The notes under the pieces are model-generated. The model saw only the letters and a program-made list of their open reading frames with translations, was not told the origin of the DNA and made no database searches. Both the position numbers and the translations under genes were made by a program. From Rhizohabitans arisaemae (lineage in GTDB: Bacteria; Actinomycetota; Actinomycetes; Streptosporangiales; Streptosporangiaceae), in NCBI RefSeq assembly GCF_025996515.1, contig NZ_BLRH01000035.1:744001-808000 (forward strand): a stretch of DNA of 64,000 nucleotides, in the 5' to 3' direction. Shown in pieces: positions 9,258-18,805 of this stretch. The first letter of the stretch is position 1; the number at the start of each line of letters is the position of its first letter.

Positions 9258-10339
9258 CGGCGCCCCAGCTTGGCCCGGAGTCCGCTGTAGCCGCGCAGGG
9301 CCCGGTCCGCCGCGCCGTACAGCAGCGGGGTGTCCAGGATGAGGCGGCGTGCCGCGTTCGCCGGGACCCGCCGGAGCGCGTGCAGGGTGCCGCCGGGGGA
9401 GTGCCTACGGACGCAGCCTTCCCCCACGGTGACCGTGGCGGTGTGCAGCTGCCGCTTGTACAGGTAGTTCTCGCCGGGACCGAGGTCCAGCCTGCGGATA
9501 CCCGCCGCGGCTGAGGCCTCGGCCATTTTCAGGTGCTGGATCAGCCCGGGGGAGTACCGCCCGTACTCGGGGTCGTAGGCGGGAAACCAGCTGATCAGCG
9601 AGGTGGCGGTACGCAGGCCGAAGTGCCCGGCGATCGGGCGGCCGTCGGCGTGCAGCACGCACAGGGCGCCGAGCGGGCCGTGGTGCAGCCGCCGGACCAG
9701 CTCGGCGACCCAGGGCCGCTCGAACCGGTCGGCGCGGCCCATCCGCCGGTACTGGTCGGACTTCCAGCCGAGCACCCGGCGCAGCAGGCTCTCGTCGGAC
9801 ACCTCGGGGTCGAAGCCGACCGGCCCCGCGTCTCGGGCCAGGCGCCGCTCGGTGTACCGGGTGTTCTTGACGACCTTCGGCGCGGAGTTCCGGAGCGCGG
9901 CCAGGTAGGCGTCGTAGCCGTCGCCCACGTCCATCACGAAGGAGTCCATGGTCCGGGTGGTGTGCGGGGCGAACCACGGCTGTCCCCCGACGAGGAGCCC
10001 GAATTCGAAGACGTCCAGCCCGGCCTCGCGCAGCAGCACACGGAGATCGAGCTCGGGCAGGGCCTCGGGGCGGGCGACGATCCCCTGGCCGAGGGAGACC
10101 CACCCGGCGATCGCCGTACCAACTCCGAATTTGCCCCGCTCAAACGGGAAAAATCCGCAAATATCCGCTCCAGCGGAGAGCACCGCCACCCGGGCGTGCG
10201 GCAGGACCTCCCCCGCGGCGATCGTGAACTCCGGGCTGAGGAAGGGGTTGTCCAGGTGCGGCACCGCCCCCTGGATCTTCCGCCAGGCCGCGACCTCCGC
10301 CGATCCCAGCTCGGCGGGCCGGACGACCGAGACCCTCAT
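9254..10339 (-). CDS. BioF2-like GNAT family acyltransferase, copy 1
   Basis: This 361-residue protein has the double-GNAT, CelD/BcsL-like layout common in exopolysaccharide clusters: NPFLSPEFTIAAGEVLP near the N-terminus, ICGFFPFER, a central VLGWKSDQYRRMGRADRF segment, GHFGLRTATSLISWFPAYDP, YSPGLIQHLKMAEASAAAGIRRLDLGPGENYLYK. It probably transfers an acyl or aminoacyl group to a sugar. A paralogue of exactly the same length heads the operon at 18877-19962. It overlaps both neighbours by four bases (ATGA), so its translation is coupled. Confidence 0.82.
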   Translation of the reverse strand: MRVSVVRPAELGSAEVAAWRKIQGAVPHLDNPFLSPEFTIAAGEVLPHARVAVLSAGADICGFFPFERGKFGVGTAIAGWVSLGQGIVARPEALPELDLRVLLREAGLDVFEFGLLVGGQPWFAPHTTRTMDSFVMDVGDGYDAYLAALRNSAPKVVKNTRYTERRLARDAGPVGFDPEVSDESLLRRVLGWKSDQYRRMGRADRFERPWVAELVRRLHHGPLGALCVLHADGRPIAGHFGLRTATSLISWFPAYDPEYGRYSPGLIQHLKMAEASAAAGIRRLDLGPGENYLYKRQLHTATVTVGEGCVRRHSPGGTLHALRRVPANAARRLILDTPLLYGAADRALRGYSGLRAKLGRR

Positions 10340-11256
10340 ATCCCGCGGCCCATCCGGTTGAGCCGGGCCACCACGGTGTCCGCCGACACCCCGGCGGTGA
10401 CCGCGAGGGCCAGGTACACCCGCGGCTCCCAGGGCCTGCGCCGGGCGGCCCGGCCGATCCAGCGCAGCGCGGTCCGGGTGTGCCCGAGCGCCGCCTCGGC
10501 GAAGGCGATCTTCCCGGCCAGCCGGGCGTACCCGCTCGGCGCCCCGGCGAACTCCGGATAGCTCGTGAGCATCCAGCGCAGCGCAGAGGAGATCGTCTCG
10601 CTGGACTTCACGAAGTCGAAGTAGGAGCCCGAGTGCATCCGGATGCCCACCCCGAGCTGCGGCACGTTCCGGATCCGGGTGCGCCGGGACGCGCGGAGCA
10701 GCAACTCGTAGTCCTCCCCGTAGCCGCCGGGCAGCTCCTCGCTGACCAGCCCGAACCCCTCGGTCAACGCCTCCCGCCGGATCAGGTAGGTGGACGGGTG
10801 GAGCGCGGAGAGCTGACGGCGGAGCAGGTCGTCCTGGGTGACGTGGGTGAGCGGGATCGGCCGGTCGTAGCCGGTCTCGTCGTTGAACAGCCGGATGCCG
10901 CAGGTCACGAACTCGACGGCCGGATCCTCCCGGAGCGCGGCGACCTGCGCGGCGACCTTGCCGGGGAGCCAGAGGTCGGTGTCGTCGCAGAAGGCCACCA
11001 GCTCGGTGCCCGCGGCGGTGATGCCGGTGTTGCGCGCCCCGGCGATGCCCGGTCGGCGGGAGTTGGCCAGCACCCGCACCGGCCGGAGGGGATCGTCGGA
11101 GGTCAGCGACTCGTCCGGTTCGCTCTGGTCGAAGACGACCACGGTGGCCAGGAGCCCCGGATACTCCTGGGCGCGGATCGAGGCGAGCGTCTCCCCGAGC
11201 AACCCGGTGCGGTTCCGGGTCGGGATCACGACGGTGATCCCCGGCTGGTCTTTCAC
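10336..11256 (-). CDS. Glycosyltransferase family 2
   Basis: GTG at 11256 follows GAAGGGA and gives 306 residues; the longer frame to 11373 would run into the P450 gene and is composed of unlikely residues. GT-A signatures are ITVVIPTRNRTGLLGETLASI at the N-terminus, RRPGIAGARNTGI, and LVAFCDDTDLWLPGK with the DxD-like metal site, then GGYGEDYELLLR as the acceptor/catalytic Glu-Asp region. It ends in an amphipathic helical region. It likely adds one sugar to a surface glycan precursor on the cytoplasmic side. It lies between P450 and GNAT genes in the glycan operon. Confidence 0.88.
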   Translation of the reverse strand: MKDQPGITVVIPTRNRTGLLGETLASIRAQEYPGLLATVVVFDQSEPDESLTSDDPLRPVRVLANSRRPGIAGARNTGITAAGTELVAFCDDTDLWLPGKVAAQVAALREDPAVEFVTCGIRLFNDETGYDRPIPLTHVTQDDLLRRQLSALHPSTYLIRREALTEGFGLVSEELPGGYGEDYELLLRASRRTRIRNVPQLGVGIRMHSGSYFDFVKSSETISSALRWMLTSYPEFAGAPSGYARLAGKIAFAEAALGHTRTALRWIGRAARRRPWEPRVYLALAVTAGVSADTVVARLNRMGRGI

Positions 11257-11269
11257 GGTGGGCGTCCCT

Positions 11270-12505
11270 TCAGAAGGTGTACGGCAGGCGGGTGACGCCG
11301 TTGTCGAAGTTGGATTCGAGCAGGACGGGCTCGCCGGCGGACCGGATGTCCGGCAGCCGGGTGAACAGCTCACGGAACATCACGGTCATCTCCCGGCGGG
11401 CCAGGTTCGCCCCCAGGCAGAAGTGCGGTCCGGGCCCGCCGAAGCCCACATGCGGGTTCGGATCCCGGGTGACGTCGAAGACGTCCGGCTCCTTGAACAC
11501 CGTCTCGTCCCGGTTCGCGGAGACGTAGAGCAGTGCGACCTTGTCCCCGCGGGTCAGTTCCTGCCCGCCCAGCTCGCAGTCCCGGGTGACGGTCCGGCGG
11601 AACTGCATGATCGGCGTGGCGTGCCGGACGATCTCCTCGATCGCGCCCTTGATCCGGGCGTCGTAGTCGCCGAGCAGGTGTTCCCGCTGATCGGGGGAGT
11701 CGGTGAAGAGCTTCAGCCCGTACGCCAGCGCGTTGCGCGTCGTCTCGTTCCCGGCCACGAGCAGCAGGGTGAAGAACGACCCGAGCTCCCGCCAGGTCAG
11801 CCGCTCCCCGTCGTGGTCGGCGTTGACCAGCGCGGACACCAGGTCGTCCCCGGGTCTGCCCCGCCGCTCGCGGCCCAGGCGCACCACGAGCCGCTGCAGG
11901 TCGACCAGGGCGTACACGTTCCCGGCCGCCATCCGCAGGGTACGGACGAGGTCGGCGCGGACCCCGGTGTACTCGGTGGAGACGTCCACCCGGCGGTGCA
12001 CCCGGGCCCTGTCCCGCTGCGGCACGCCGACCATGTCGCAGATCACCCGGATCGGCAGCCGGGCCGCCACCTGCCGGACGAAGTCCCCGGGTCCTTCGGC
12101 CAGCACGTCGTCGACGATCTCGGCCGCGGCCCGCCGCAGGTCGTCCTCCAGCTTGGCCAGCATCTTGGGGGTGAAGGCGCGGGCCACGATCCGGCGCAGG
12201 CGGGCGTGCCGCGGGTCGTCCATGTTCACCAGCGCCTCGCCGAAGACGTGTTTCACCCAGCCCGGCGGCTCGGGGGTGGAGACCGACGGCTCGCTGCTGA
12301 ACAGCTTGGGGTTCCTGCTCGCCTCGACGACGTCGGCGTGCCGGGCCACCGCGTGGAACCCCGAGCCCTTGCGCAGCAGGGGAACCCTGCGCTCGGGGAA
12401 GAACGCCAGACCCTCCCGGGCGCGCAGCCGGGCGAAGGCGGCCTCGCGCCGGGCCGGCGGCTGCCGCCAGAAGGCCAGGTCGGCGAGGTCGATCGGGTCG
12501 GTCAC
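11270..12505 (-). CDS. Cytochrome P450
   Basis: The 411-residue protein starts at GTG 12505, overlapping the flippase stop (GTGA). All P450 landmarks are present: oxygen-binding I-helix AGNETTRN (from residue 251), K-helix EIVR (291-294), and heme-binding FGGPGPHFCLGANLARRE with the axial Cys at 363. The MDDPRHARLRRIVARAFTP segment resembles bacterial lipid and sterol hydroxylases of the CYP124/125/142 kind. No ferredoxin or reductase gene is nearby, so redox partners must come from elsewhere. Its position inside a coupled glycan operon suggests oxidation of a lipid or acyl group on the product, which is inference. Confidence 0.93.
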   Translation of the reverse strand: MTDPIDLADLAFWRQPPARREAAFARLRAREGLAFFPERRVPLLRKGSGFHAVARHADVVEASRNPKLFSSEPSVSTPEPPGWVKHVFGEALVNMDDPRHARLRRIVARAFTPKMLAKLEDDLRRAAAEIVDDVLAEGPGDFVRQVAARLPIRVICDMVGVPQRDRARVHRRVDVSTEYTGVRADLVRTLRMAAGNVYALVDLQRLVVRLGRERRGRPGDDLVSALVNADHDGERLTWRELGSFFTLLLVAGNETTRNALAYGLKLFTDSPDQREHLLGDYDARIKGAIEEIVRHATPIMQFRRTVTRDCELGGQELTRGDKVALLYVSANRDETVFKEPDVFDVTRDPNPHVGFGGPGPHFCLGANLARREMTVMFRELFTRLPDIRSAGEPVLLESNFDNGVTRLPYTF

Positions 12506-15500
12506 GGTCCGCTCCAGATCATGAGAAGCCCCGCCATCGACAGGGCGGCGACGACGAGGGTGACGAGGGGGTGCCCGAGCCGGGCCGGGGCGAGGGTCTG
12601 GCGGATGACGAAGACGACGATCAGCACGGCGACCAGGGCGATCCCGAACGGGGCCCACGGCCCGCGCTCCGGGGCGGGTACGGCCTCCGGCTCCCCCGGG
12701 GCTCGCGGGCCGGGCGTGCCCGCCTGCCGCGCGGCGGCGAACACGGCGGCGTCGCGGTTCCACAGGACGGTTCGCACCTGCGGGGATCGCGCCAGCGCGG
12801 TCCTGATCCGCATCCCCCATCCGGCGGGATAGCCCAGCTCGCTCTCCAGGTACGCGTCCTGGCCTCTCGTCGAGATCAGGAGCGCGCCGGGCCCCGCGTC
12901 CCGGAGCGCCGCGAGCAACGAGGAGACGTCCCGCGGGTCGGCCGGGAGCGCGGTCCCGGCGAAGGTCACCCGTTCGATGTCGCGGGCCCCGAGCGGGATG
13001 CCCCGGGCCTGCGGGCCCAGGTGGAGGACCCGGACCCGTCCCCGGTCGGCGGCATGCACGGCGTTCACCGCCGCGATCTCGCCGTCGGAGAACCAGGAGT
13101 ACCGCTCGTCCCCGTACCGGGCCACGAAGAAGGACCCGGCCAGCGCGGCCACGGCGGCGAACGCGAGGGTGAGGGCGAGCCAGGCCCGCCCGTCCCGACG
13201 TTCGCCCGCGGGCAGCCCGGTCAGGGCCGGGTACCGTTCGGGGGTCAGCCGGTCGCGCAGGCGGCGGGTACGGACGGTGTCGGGGACGCCGGGCAGGAAC
13301 GCGTAGGCGGCGAGCAGCGCGATCCCCGGCAGCGCGAAGAGGTAGACCTCCGCGAAATCGGCCGTGGGCAGGGCGAAGAGCGGGGCGAGGAGCAGTGCCA
13401 GCGCGGAGCGGTCGATGACGTCCCGGCGCATCCGGCGGAGCTGGCCGAGCCCGGCCAGGGCGAGCAGCGTGGCGCAGATCAGCAGCCGGAGGTCGAGCAT
13501 GAACCGGGGCACCTCCCCGGCCGGGGAGGCGGTCCCGGGGAAGGCGAACCAGGTGACGGCGAGCATCGCGAGCAGGATCGGGGGCAGCCACCCCGCCCGG
13601 TGGTGCCCTGCGGCGACCATCAGGACGCAGACCCCGAACATCGCCGCCGGTACGGTCTGCGACGAGGCGAGCGCCACGGCCAGGCAGCCGATCAGCAGGG
13701 CGGCGAGTGGGACCCGCCCGGCCGCGCGGGACGGCCACTGACCGGAGATCCCGTGATCGTCCCGGCCGAACCAGGTGACCAGGATCGCGGCGAACCCCAG
13801 GTACAGCAGGTAGGTCACCGCGCCGGGGGAGAAGAGGTCGAGTCCCGCCCACTGCGCGACGACGAAGATCCCTCCCGCGAGCCACTTGGCCCGGCGGTCC
13901 GCCCGCATCCGGCGGAACAGCAGCAGCAGCGGCACCGGGTAGAGCAGGTTGACCACGACCGGGGTCCAGGTCAGGATCGGCCCGAGGTCGCTCACGCCCG
14001 CGGTCCGCAGCGCGAAGGCGACCCCGGCCAGGACGCCGGGTGCGCCGCCGGGCGGGCTCTCACCGGTCCGCAGGATGTACTCCACGACGCCCGCGTTCCC
14101 CCACGCCGCCGCGGAACGGGCGTGCGGTTCGACCAGCGGCGCCGCGGCGTGCAGGCAGAACGCGATCGCGGCGAGCTGGATCGAGAGCAGGTACGGCCGG
14201 TGTTCCGGCCGGCCGAGGGTGATGAAGAAGGCCGTGACGATCAGCGCGAGCCCGATCAGCGCGGCCGGGGGCAGCACCGAGACGAGCCCGAGGGCGTCCG
14301 CCTGGTAGAGGTCGACCCCGGTGTAGGGCCCCGGGGTCAGCTTGAGCGCCAGGAGATAGAGGACGAGGCCCTCGACGACCAGCAGGCCGGGGAGCCAGAT
14401 CCGCACGTGGTCGACGAGCGAACGCCGTACGGCCGTCCGGGCGAGAAGGACGTCCGGCCGCACGATGGGCGTGACCACGGTGGTGGCGTGCGGATCCGCG
14501 GTGGGGTCCACGATGATCACGGTCGGCTGCTTGGCCACCAGGGTCGGGTAGCCGCCGACGATCACCATGACCAGCGTCGGGGTCTCGTCGGGGGAGGGCA
14601 TTTCCCGGCGGATCTCCAGCGGGGTGTCCCGGGGACGCTCCCGGCGGAGCAGGCCGATCAGGCCGGGGGTGACGGCGGCCGCCACGACGAGCTGGCTGCC
14701 GAACATGGTCACGCCGAGCCAGGTGAGCCCGCCGAGGAGGAAGGCCGCGGTGCCGGAGGAGATCACCAGCGCGCACAGCAGGCCCTGGATCACCAGGAGC
14801 CGCCGCGACCGGCTCTGCGCGCGGAGCACCCCGAGATAGATCTCGATCACCGCGTGCGGGAGCGTGGCCAGGGCCAGGAACCGGAGCACCGGGGCGGAGT
14901 GCTCCGCGAACTCGGGTTTGCCGACGATCGTGACCAGCCACGGTGCCAGCAGCACCGCCGCGCCGACGATGGGGGTGAGCAGGAACAGGGTGCGTTTCAG
15001 CGCGGTTCGGCAGTTGTCGGCGAGCCGGCTCGTGTCGAAGGAGCCCTCGACGGTGAGCGAGATCGCCATGTTGATCGCGAGCATGTCGAAGACGCCCGCC
15101 AGGGTCACCGCGGCGCCGAAGTACGCCGCGTCCTCGAGGGAACCCAGCCGCGACACCAGGACCGGCATGAGGTAGACGCTGGTGAGGATGAGGACCTGGC
15201 CGGGCAGGTCCCCGGCGAGGAACCGGCCGATCCGCCGGGCGGTCGGCGGGGTGCGGTATCCGGTCTCCCGGGCGTGCCGGGGCACCAGGTTCCGGAAGAT
15301 CAATATCGTGACCGGGATCACGGCCAGGGCCGCGGGCACGGTCCAGGCGAGGAAGATCCCCTGGCCGGGGAGGAGCTCGGCGAGCGCCGCGACGATGACG
15401 ATCTTGGAGACGCCGACCCCGATCCCCACCAGCGGAACCCAGGAGGCCTTGCGCAGCCCGGTCATCACCACGTCCTGCAGGGTGAACACGCACCACAGCA

Positions 15501-15963
15501 CGACGGAGAGCAGGAACCACGCCTCCTCCGGGAATCCGCCGAGCCCGTAGCGGTGGGCCTTCTCCCCCGGGTCCTGGGTGAGCAGGAAGCCGCCCGTGGC
15601 GATCGCGGCCGCCGCCCCGCCGACGAGGTAGGCGAGCCGGATCAGCCGCCCGGTGCGCACCCCGCCCTCGGGGAGGAACCGGGTCAGCGCCCCCACGAAG
15701 CCGAAAGAGGTCAGCGCGGCGAGCAGCCGCATCGCCGCGATCAGCGCGAACCCCCGGCCGTAGTCCGCCACGGAGTAGAACTTCCCCGCGATCGCCCAGT
15801 ACGCCAGGCCCAGCACCCCGGTCGCCCCGGCGTTCACCATGAGGGAGTAGGCGTTGCGCAGCAGCGGATTGTTCAGATCCTTGGGCAGGCGGTTCCAGAG
15901 CGCGGCCCAGCGGGGCGGACGCCCCGCGCCCGCCCCGACGTCATGGGTGGTCGTCTCAGTCAC
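12502..15963 (-). CDS. Wzx-like polysaccharide flippase fused to a second polytopic membrane module
   Basis: This 1153-residue protein begins at GTG 15963. Residues about 35-460 look like a MOP-superfamily flippase (Wzx/MATE-type): paired hydrophobic helices, LGLAYWAIAGKFYSVADYGRG, VSRLGSLEDAAYFGAAVTLAG. After a cytosolic linker with VMVIVGGYPTL and TVIIVDPTADPHATTVVTP, a second set of helices follows (about 530-960) and an extracytoplasmic soluble part before a final TM pair. The second half resembles the membrane module of the protein at 1-4199 (TWTPVVVNLLYPVPLLLLFR versus AEWAPAFFNAAMLIPLLLIYR). Flippases of this class are normally about 450 residues, so the fusion is unusual. It overlaps both neighbours and should move lipid-linked glycan across the membrane. 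Confidence 0.83.
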   Translation of the reverse strand: MTETTTHDVGAGAGRPPRWAALWNRLPKDLNNPLLRNAYSLMVNAGATGVLGLAYWAIAGKFYSVADYGRGFALIAAMRLLAALTSFGFVGALTRFLPEGGVRTGRLIRLAYLVGGAAAAIATGGFLLTQDPGEKAHRYGLGGFPEEAWFLLSVVLWCVFTLQDVVMTGLRKASWVPLVGIGVGVSKIVIVAALAELLPGQGIFLAWTVPAALAVIPVTILIFRNLVPRHARETGYRTPPTARRIGRFLAGDLPGQVLILTSVYLMPVLVSRLGSLEDAAYFGAAVTLAGVFDMLAINMAISLTVEGSFDTSRLADNCRTALKRTLFLLTPIVGAAVLLAPWLVTIVGKPEFAEHSAPVLRFLALATLPHAVIEIYLGVLRAQSRSRRLLVIQGLLCALVISSGTAAFLLGGLTWLGVTMFGSQLVVAAAVTPGLIGLLRRERPRDTPLEIRREMPSPDETPTLVMVIVGGYPTLVAKQPTVIIVDPTADPHATTVVTPIVRPDVLLARTAVRRSLVDHVRIWLPGLLVVEGLVLYLLALKLTPGPYTGVDLYQADALGLVSVLPPAALIGLALIVTAFFITLGRPEHRPYLLSIQLAAIAFCLHAAAPLVEPHARSAAAWGNAGVVEYILRTGESPPGGAPGVLAGVAFALRTAGVSDLGPILTWTPVVVNLLYPVPLLLLFRRMRADRRAKWLAGGIFVVAQWAGLDLFSPGAVTYLLYLGFAAILVTWFGRDDHGISGQWPSRAAGRVPLAALLIGCLAVALASSQTVPAAMFGVCVLMVAAGHHRAGWLPPILLAMLAVTWFAFPGTASPAGEVPRFMLDLRLLICATLLALAGLGQLRRMRRDVIDRSALALLLAPLFALPTADFAEVYLFALPGIALLAAYAFLPGVPDTVRTRRLRDRLTPERYPALTGLPAGERRDGRAWLALTLAFAAVAALAGSFFVARYGDERYSWFSDGEIAAVNAVHAADRGRVRVLHLGPQARGIPLGARDIERVTFAGTALPADPRDVSSLLAALRDAGPGALLISTRGQDAYLESELGYPAGWGMRIRTALARSPQVRTVLWNRDAAVFAAARQAGTPGPRAPGEPEAVPAPERGPWAPFGIALVAVLIVVFVIRQTLAPARLGHPLVTLVVAALSMAGLLMIWSGP

Positions 15964-16750
15964 GGCGCACGACCCGCCGCAGGCCGTACCGTGTCCTGCG
16001 CACCACCGCGTACCCCTTGGTGAGCACGCGCTCCCGCAGATAGATCCGGCCGACCGACCGCCCGGCGGTCGCCCGGCGGAACCGGTCGATCGAGGTGGCC
16101 GGGCCGACGGTCAGCCGGGGGAGCGCGTAGCGGTCCGGTCCGTCCCCGCCGAGCAGGTCGTTGGCGACGGCGCAGGCCGCCGTGTAGCCCGCGGCGCGGA
16201 CCTCGGCGCGGACCCGGGCGCTGGAGTAGCCGTACGGATACGCCATCGTGGTCACCGCCCGGCCCAGCCGGTCCTCCAGCAGCGCCTTGTTCCGGCGCAG
16301 CTCGTCGCGGAGCCGGGCCGTGGGCAGCTGGTCCAGCTGGGGGTGGCTGTGGCTGTGCCCGCCGATCTCCACACCGCACTCCGCGGCCTCGGCGAGCTGA
16401 CCCCAGCTGAGCATCCGGTCCAGGCGGCGCCCCGCCTCCTGGTGCCCGGCGTCCTGCACCCAGCCGCTGGTCGTGAAGACCGTGGCCGGGAAGCCGAACC
16501 GGGTCAGGATCGGCAGGGCCTCGGAGTGGAAGTCGGCGTAGCCGTCGTCGAATGTGATTACGACGGGTCGCCCGGGGAGTCCCCGTCCGGCGTCGAGCAG
16601 GCCGGAGAGGGTCAGGGGGGTGAACCCGCCCTCCCGCAGCGCCGCGAGCTGCTCGGCGAAGGCCGCCGGGGTCACCGCGAGCGGCCTGGTCGCAGCATTG
16701 GGGCGATCGGTGACGGAGTGGTACATCAGCACCGGAACCCTGACGGTCAT
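15956..16750 (-). CDS. Polysaccharide deacetylase (NodB/CE4 family)
   Basis: The 264-residue protein has the five-part CE4 pattern: TFDDGYAD at 66-73 with the catalytic and metal-binding Asp pair, HSHSHP at 132-137 giving metal His ligands, MAYPYGYSS as motif 3, and a C-terminal LPRLTVGP. No signal peptide is evident, so it acts in the cytoplasm or at its inner face, or is exported with the complex. CE4 enzymes remove N- or O-acetyl groups from GlcNAc-type polymers. Eight bases overlap the flippase gene, which couples their expression. Confidence 0.9.
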   Translation of the reverse strand: MTVRVPVLMYHSVTDRPNAATRPLAVTPAAFAEQLAALREGGFTPLTLSGLLDAGRGLPGRPVVITFDDGYADFHSEALPILTRFGFPATVFTTSGWVQDAGHQEAGRRLDRMLSWGQLAEAAECGVEIGGHSHSHPQLDQLPTARLRDELRRNKALLEDRLGRAVTTMAYPYGYSSARVRAEVRAAGYTAACAVANDLLGGDGPDRYALPRLTVGPATSIDRFRRATAGRSVGRIYLRERVLTKGYAVVRRTRYGLRRVVRRD

Positions 16751-16787
16751 CTCGCTCGCTCCGTTCCCCTCCGACCCCGATCGCCGG

Positions 16788-17813
16788 TCAGTCTCGATCC
16801 CCGCCGGTCGACGCCCGCCGGAACGAGCGGCTCAGGCGGCCGACGGCGTAGCCCGCGGTGGTGAAACCCAGGCCGAGGACGATCGCGGTCGCCCTGGACA
16901 CCCCGGACAGATCACCTCGTACGGCTTGCGCCAGCCCGCGCAGCACGCCCCGCGGCAGGGTCTTCACGACGTGCGCCCGCTCGCTGGACAGGCCGTCCGC
17001 GCTGCCCACGCTCCGGGTGACCTGCGCCTTGGAGAGCCCTTCGGCGTAGCAGCGGGTGCGGAAGTAGCCGAACCGGGAGCGTTCGCCGGGGATGCGGTGC
17101 CCGATCGCCGCGCGCGGCTCGTAGAGCAGCACCGCGCCCGGTCGCTCCTGGCTCAGCCTGATGCAGAACTCGGTCTCCTCACAGCCGAGCGGACGCTTGC
17201 CCCGGCCCCGGCCGATCCCGGTGCGAAACCCTCCGACCTGGGCGAAGACCTCCCGGCGGAACGAGGCGTTGCCGCCCATGAGGTTGCGGACGGGGGAGCG
17301 GCCGGTGGGCATGCCCCGGTAGGTGCAGCCCACCGTCCAGTCGAACTCCTCGGGAAACCAGGACGGGCGCCGCCTGGCCCACAGCGGCCGGGTCAGCCCG
17401 CCCACCCCCACGGTGGACGGGTCGTCGTACCCGGTCAGCAGGTGCGCCAGCCAGCCCGGGTCGGCCACGGCGTCGTCGTCGAGGAAGGCCACGATCTCCC
17501 CGGTCGCCGTCGCCACCCCGGTGTTCTTGCCGCCGGACAGCCCGCGCTCCTCCCGGTTCGCCACGACGATCGCGTCGGGGTGCTCCCGGCGCAGCCGCCG
17601 GTACAGGGCGGGGTTGTGGTCGACGACCACGATGAGCTCGTCCGCGGGGTGGGTCTGGACCCGGATCGAGTCCAGCGCCGCCGCGATGTCGTCCAGGCGG
17701 TCCTCGGTGTAGACGCAGACCACGACGCTGACCGTCCGCCGGGTGCGTTCCGGCGTGCCGCGCGTCGCCGTCTCGGGTCGGCGGCGGGTGGACAGCGGCG
17801 CCGGGCCGGTCAT
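16788..17813 (-). CDS. Glycosyltransferase family 2
   Basis: ATG at 17813 overlaps the upstream stop (ATGA) and yields 341 residues. A classical GT2 domain is seen: VSVVVCVYTEDRLDDIAAALDSI, EERGLSGGKNTGVA, EIVAFLDDDAVADPGW with the DDD metal site, NLMGGNASFRREVF and LGCEETEFCIRL as the catalytic ED region. The arrangement and spacing closely follow the GT domain of the fusion at 1-4199, indicating paralogy; here the DDD site is intact. A short hydrophobic C-terminal segment may attach it to the membrane. Predicted cytoplasmic sugar transfer in glycan assembly. Confidence 0.9.
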   Translation of the reverse strand: MTGPAPLSTRRRPETATRGTPERTRRTVSVVVCVYTEDRLDDIAAALDSIRVQTHPADELIVVVDHNPALYRRLRREHPDAIVVANREERGLSGGKNTGVATATGEIVAFLDDDAVADPGWLAHLLTGYDDPSTVGVGGLTRPLWARRRPSWFPEEFDWTVGCTYRGMPTGRSPVRNLMGGNASFRREVFAQVGGFRTGIGRGRGKRPLGCEETEFCIRLSQERPGAVLLYEPRAAIGHRIPGERSRFGYFRTRCYAEGLSKAQVTRSVGSADGLSSERAHVVKTLPRGVLRGLAQAVRGDLSGVSRATAIVLGLGFTTAGYAVGRLSRSFRRASTGGDRD

Positions 17814-18628
17814 CGCGGGTCCCGGGTGGGCAGCGGCGCCGGGGCCCGGCGCGTGAACGGCTTGCGCCGCTCCCGCAGGATGGTCTTGAGAACGCGCCAG
17901 CCGTCCCGCAGGACGCGCAGGTTGCTCTCGCCGTGGATCCGGTTCCGCTCGTGGCTGGGGATCTCCTGGATGCGCAGCCCCGCCCGGGCGGCCCGGATGT
18001 TCATCAACGTCTCGATCTCGAATCCGGGGCAGTCGAGGTCGAGGGTGTCCAGGTGCCGGGCCCAGAAGGCGTTGTACCCGTAACACAAGTCGGTGTAGCG
18101 GGTGCCGTAGAGCCAGTTCACCAGTCCGCCCAGCATCCGGTTGCCGACCCGCCGGCCCAAGGTGATGTCGTCGCTCCCGCCACCGTTGGCGAAGCGTGAC
18201 CCCTTGGCGAAGTCGGCCCCGGTGACCAGGGCGCCCACAAACTTGATGATCTCGCGTCCGTCCGTCGAGCCGTCGGCGTCGATCATGACGATGATGTCGC
18301 CGGTGCACGCGCGGAAGCCGGAGGTGAGGGCGTCGCCCTTGCCTTTGCCCTTCTGCTGGACGATCCGGAGCCCGGGGCGGAGCCGGCGGGCCACGGCGAC
18401 GGTGTCGTCGGAGGACCGGCCGTCGACCAGGACCACCTCGTAGATCCAGTGCGGAAGGGTGGCGAAAACATGCGGGAGATTCTCGGCCTCGTTGAGCGCC
18501 GGGATGACCACACTGACAGTGGGAGAAATTGCTAGACTCGCTGTCAGAGGGATATAGGGGGTCAAATTTACACTAGGCTTTACATTTGGTAAGGACGGAA
18601 CAAAGGATTTGGTGCTCTCGGGGGTCAT
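17810..18628 (-). CDS. Glycosyltransferase family 2, dolichol/polyprenyl-phosphate mannose synthase-like
   Basis: Start is ATG 18628, about ten bases after AAAGGA; the longer frame to 19000 would cover the neighbouring gene. The 272 residues show VSVVIPALNEAENLPHVFATL, VVLVDGRSSDDTVAVARRLRPG, KGKGDALTSGFRACTGD, IIVMIDADGSTDG, and YGYNAFW, the pattern of DPM1/polyprenyl-phosphate hexose synthases. Such enzymes load a sugar on a polyprenyl phosphate to feed GT-C enzymes outside the membrane. A 248-bp leader upstream contains a 13-mer shared with the GH26-like gene's leader. Confidence 0.88.
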   Translation of the reverse strand: MTPESTKSFVPSLPNVKPSVNLTPYIPLTASLAISPTVSVVIPALNEAENLPHVFATLPHWIYEVVLVDGRSSDDTVAVARRLRPGLRIVQQKGKGKGDALTSGFRACTGDIIVMIDADGSTDGREIIKFVGALVTGADFAKGSRFANGGGSDDITLGRRVGNRMLGGLVNWLYGTRYTDLCYGYNAFWARHLDTLDLDCPGFEIETLMNIRAARAGLRIQEIPSHERNRIHGESNLRVLRDGWRVLKTILRERRKPFTRRAPAPLPTRDPR

Positions 18629-18805
18629 GGTGCTGGGTCCTTTCGGACGGTCTGTCTCTCGTAACGGGAGCCAAACTGACCGGCGCGACTGAACGGGCGC
18701 GCAAGCTTTCCGTCCCGGTCCGAATGGGGATCGTGTGGAGAGTCTCCTACGGGGTGCTTGCGATCTGCTTAATCGGGGCTTTAAGCCAGGGGACCTCCTG
18801 AACGG

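Noticed and set aside
10883-16023. Very long plus-strand frames of about 650 and 1150 codons
   Set aside because: They are antisense to the P450 and flippase genes and show low-complexity Arg/Gly/Glu/Gln-rich sequence.
18586-18801. Plus-strand 71-codon frame in the glycosyltransferase leader
   Set aside because: No ribosome site, no family, and it overlaps the coding start of the minus-strand gene.
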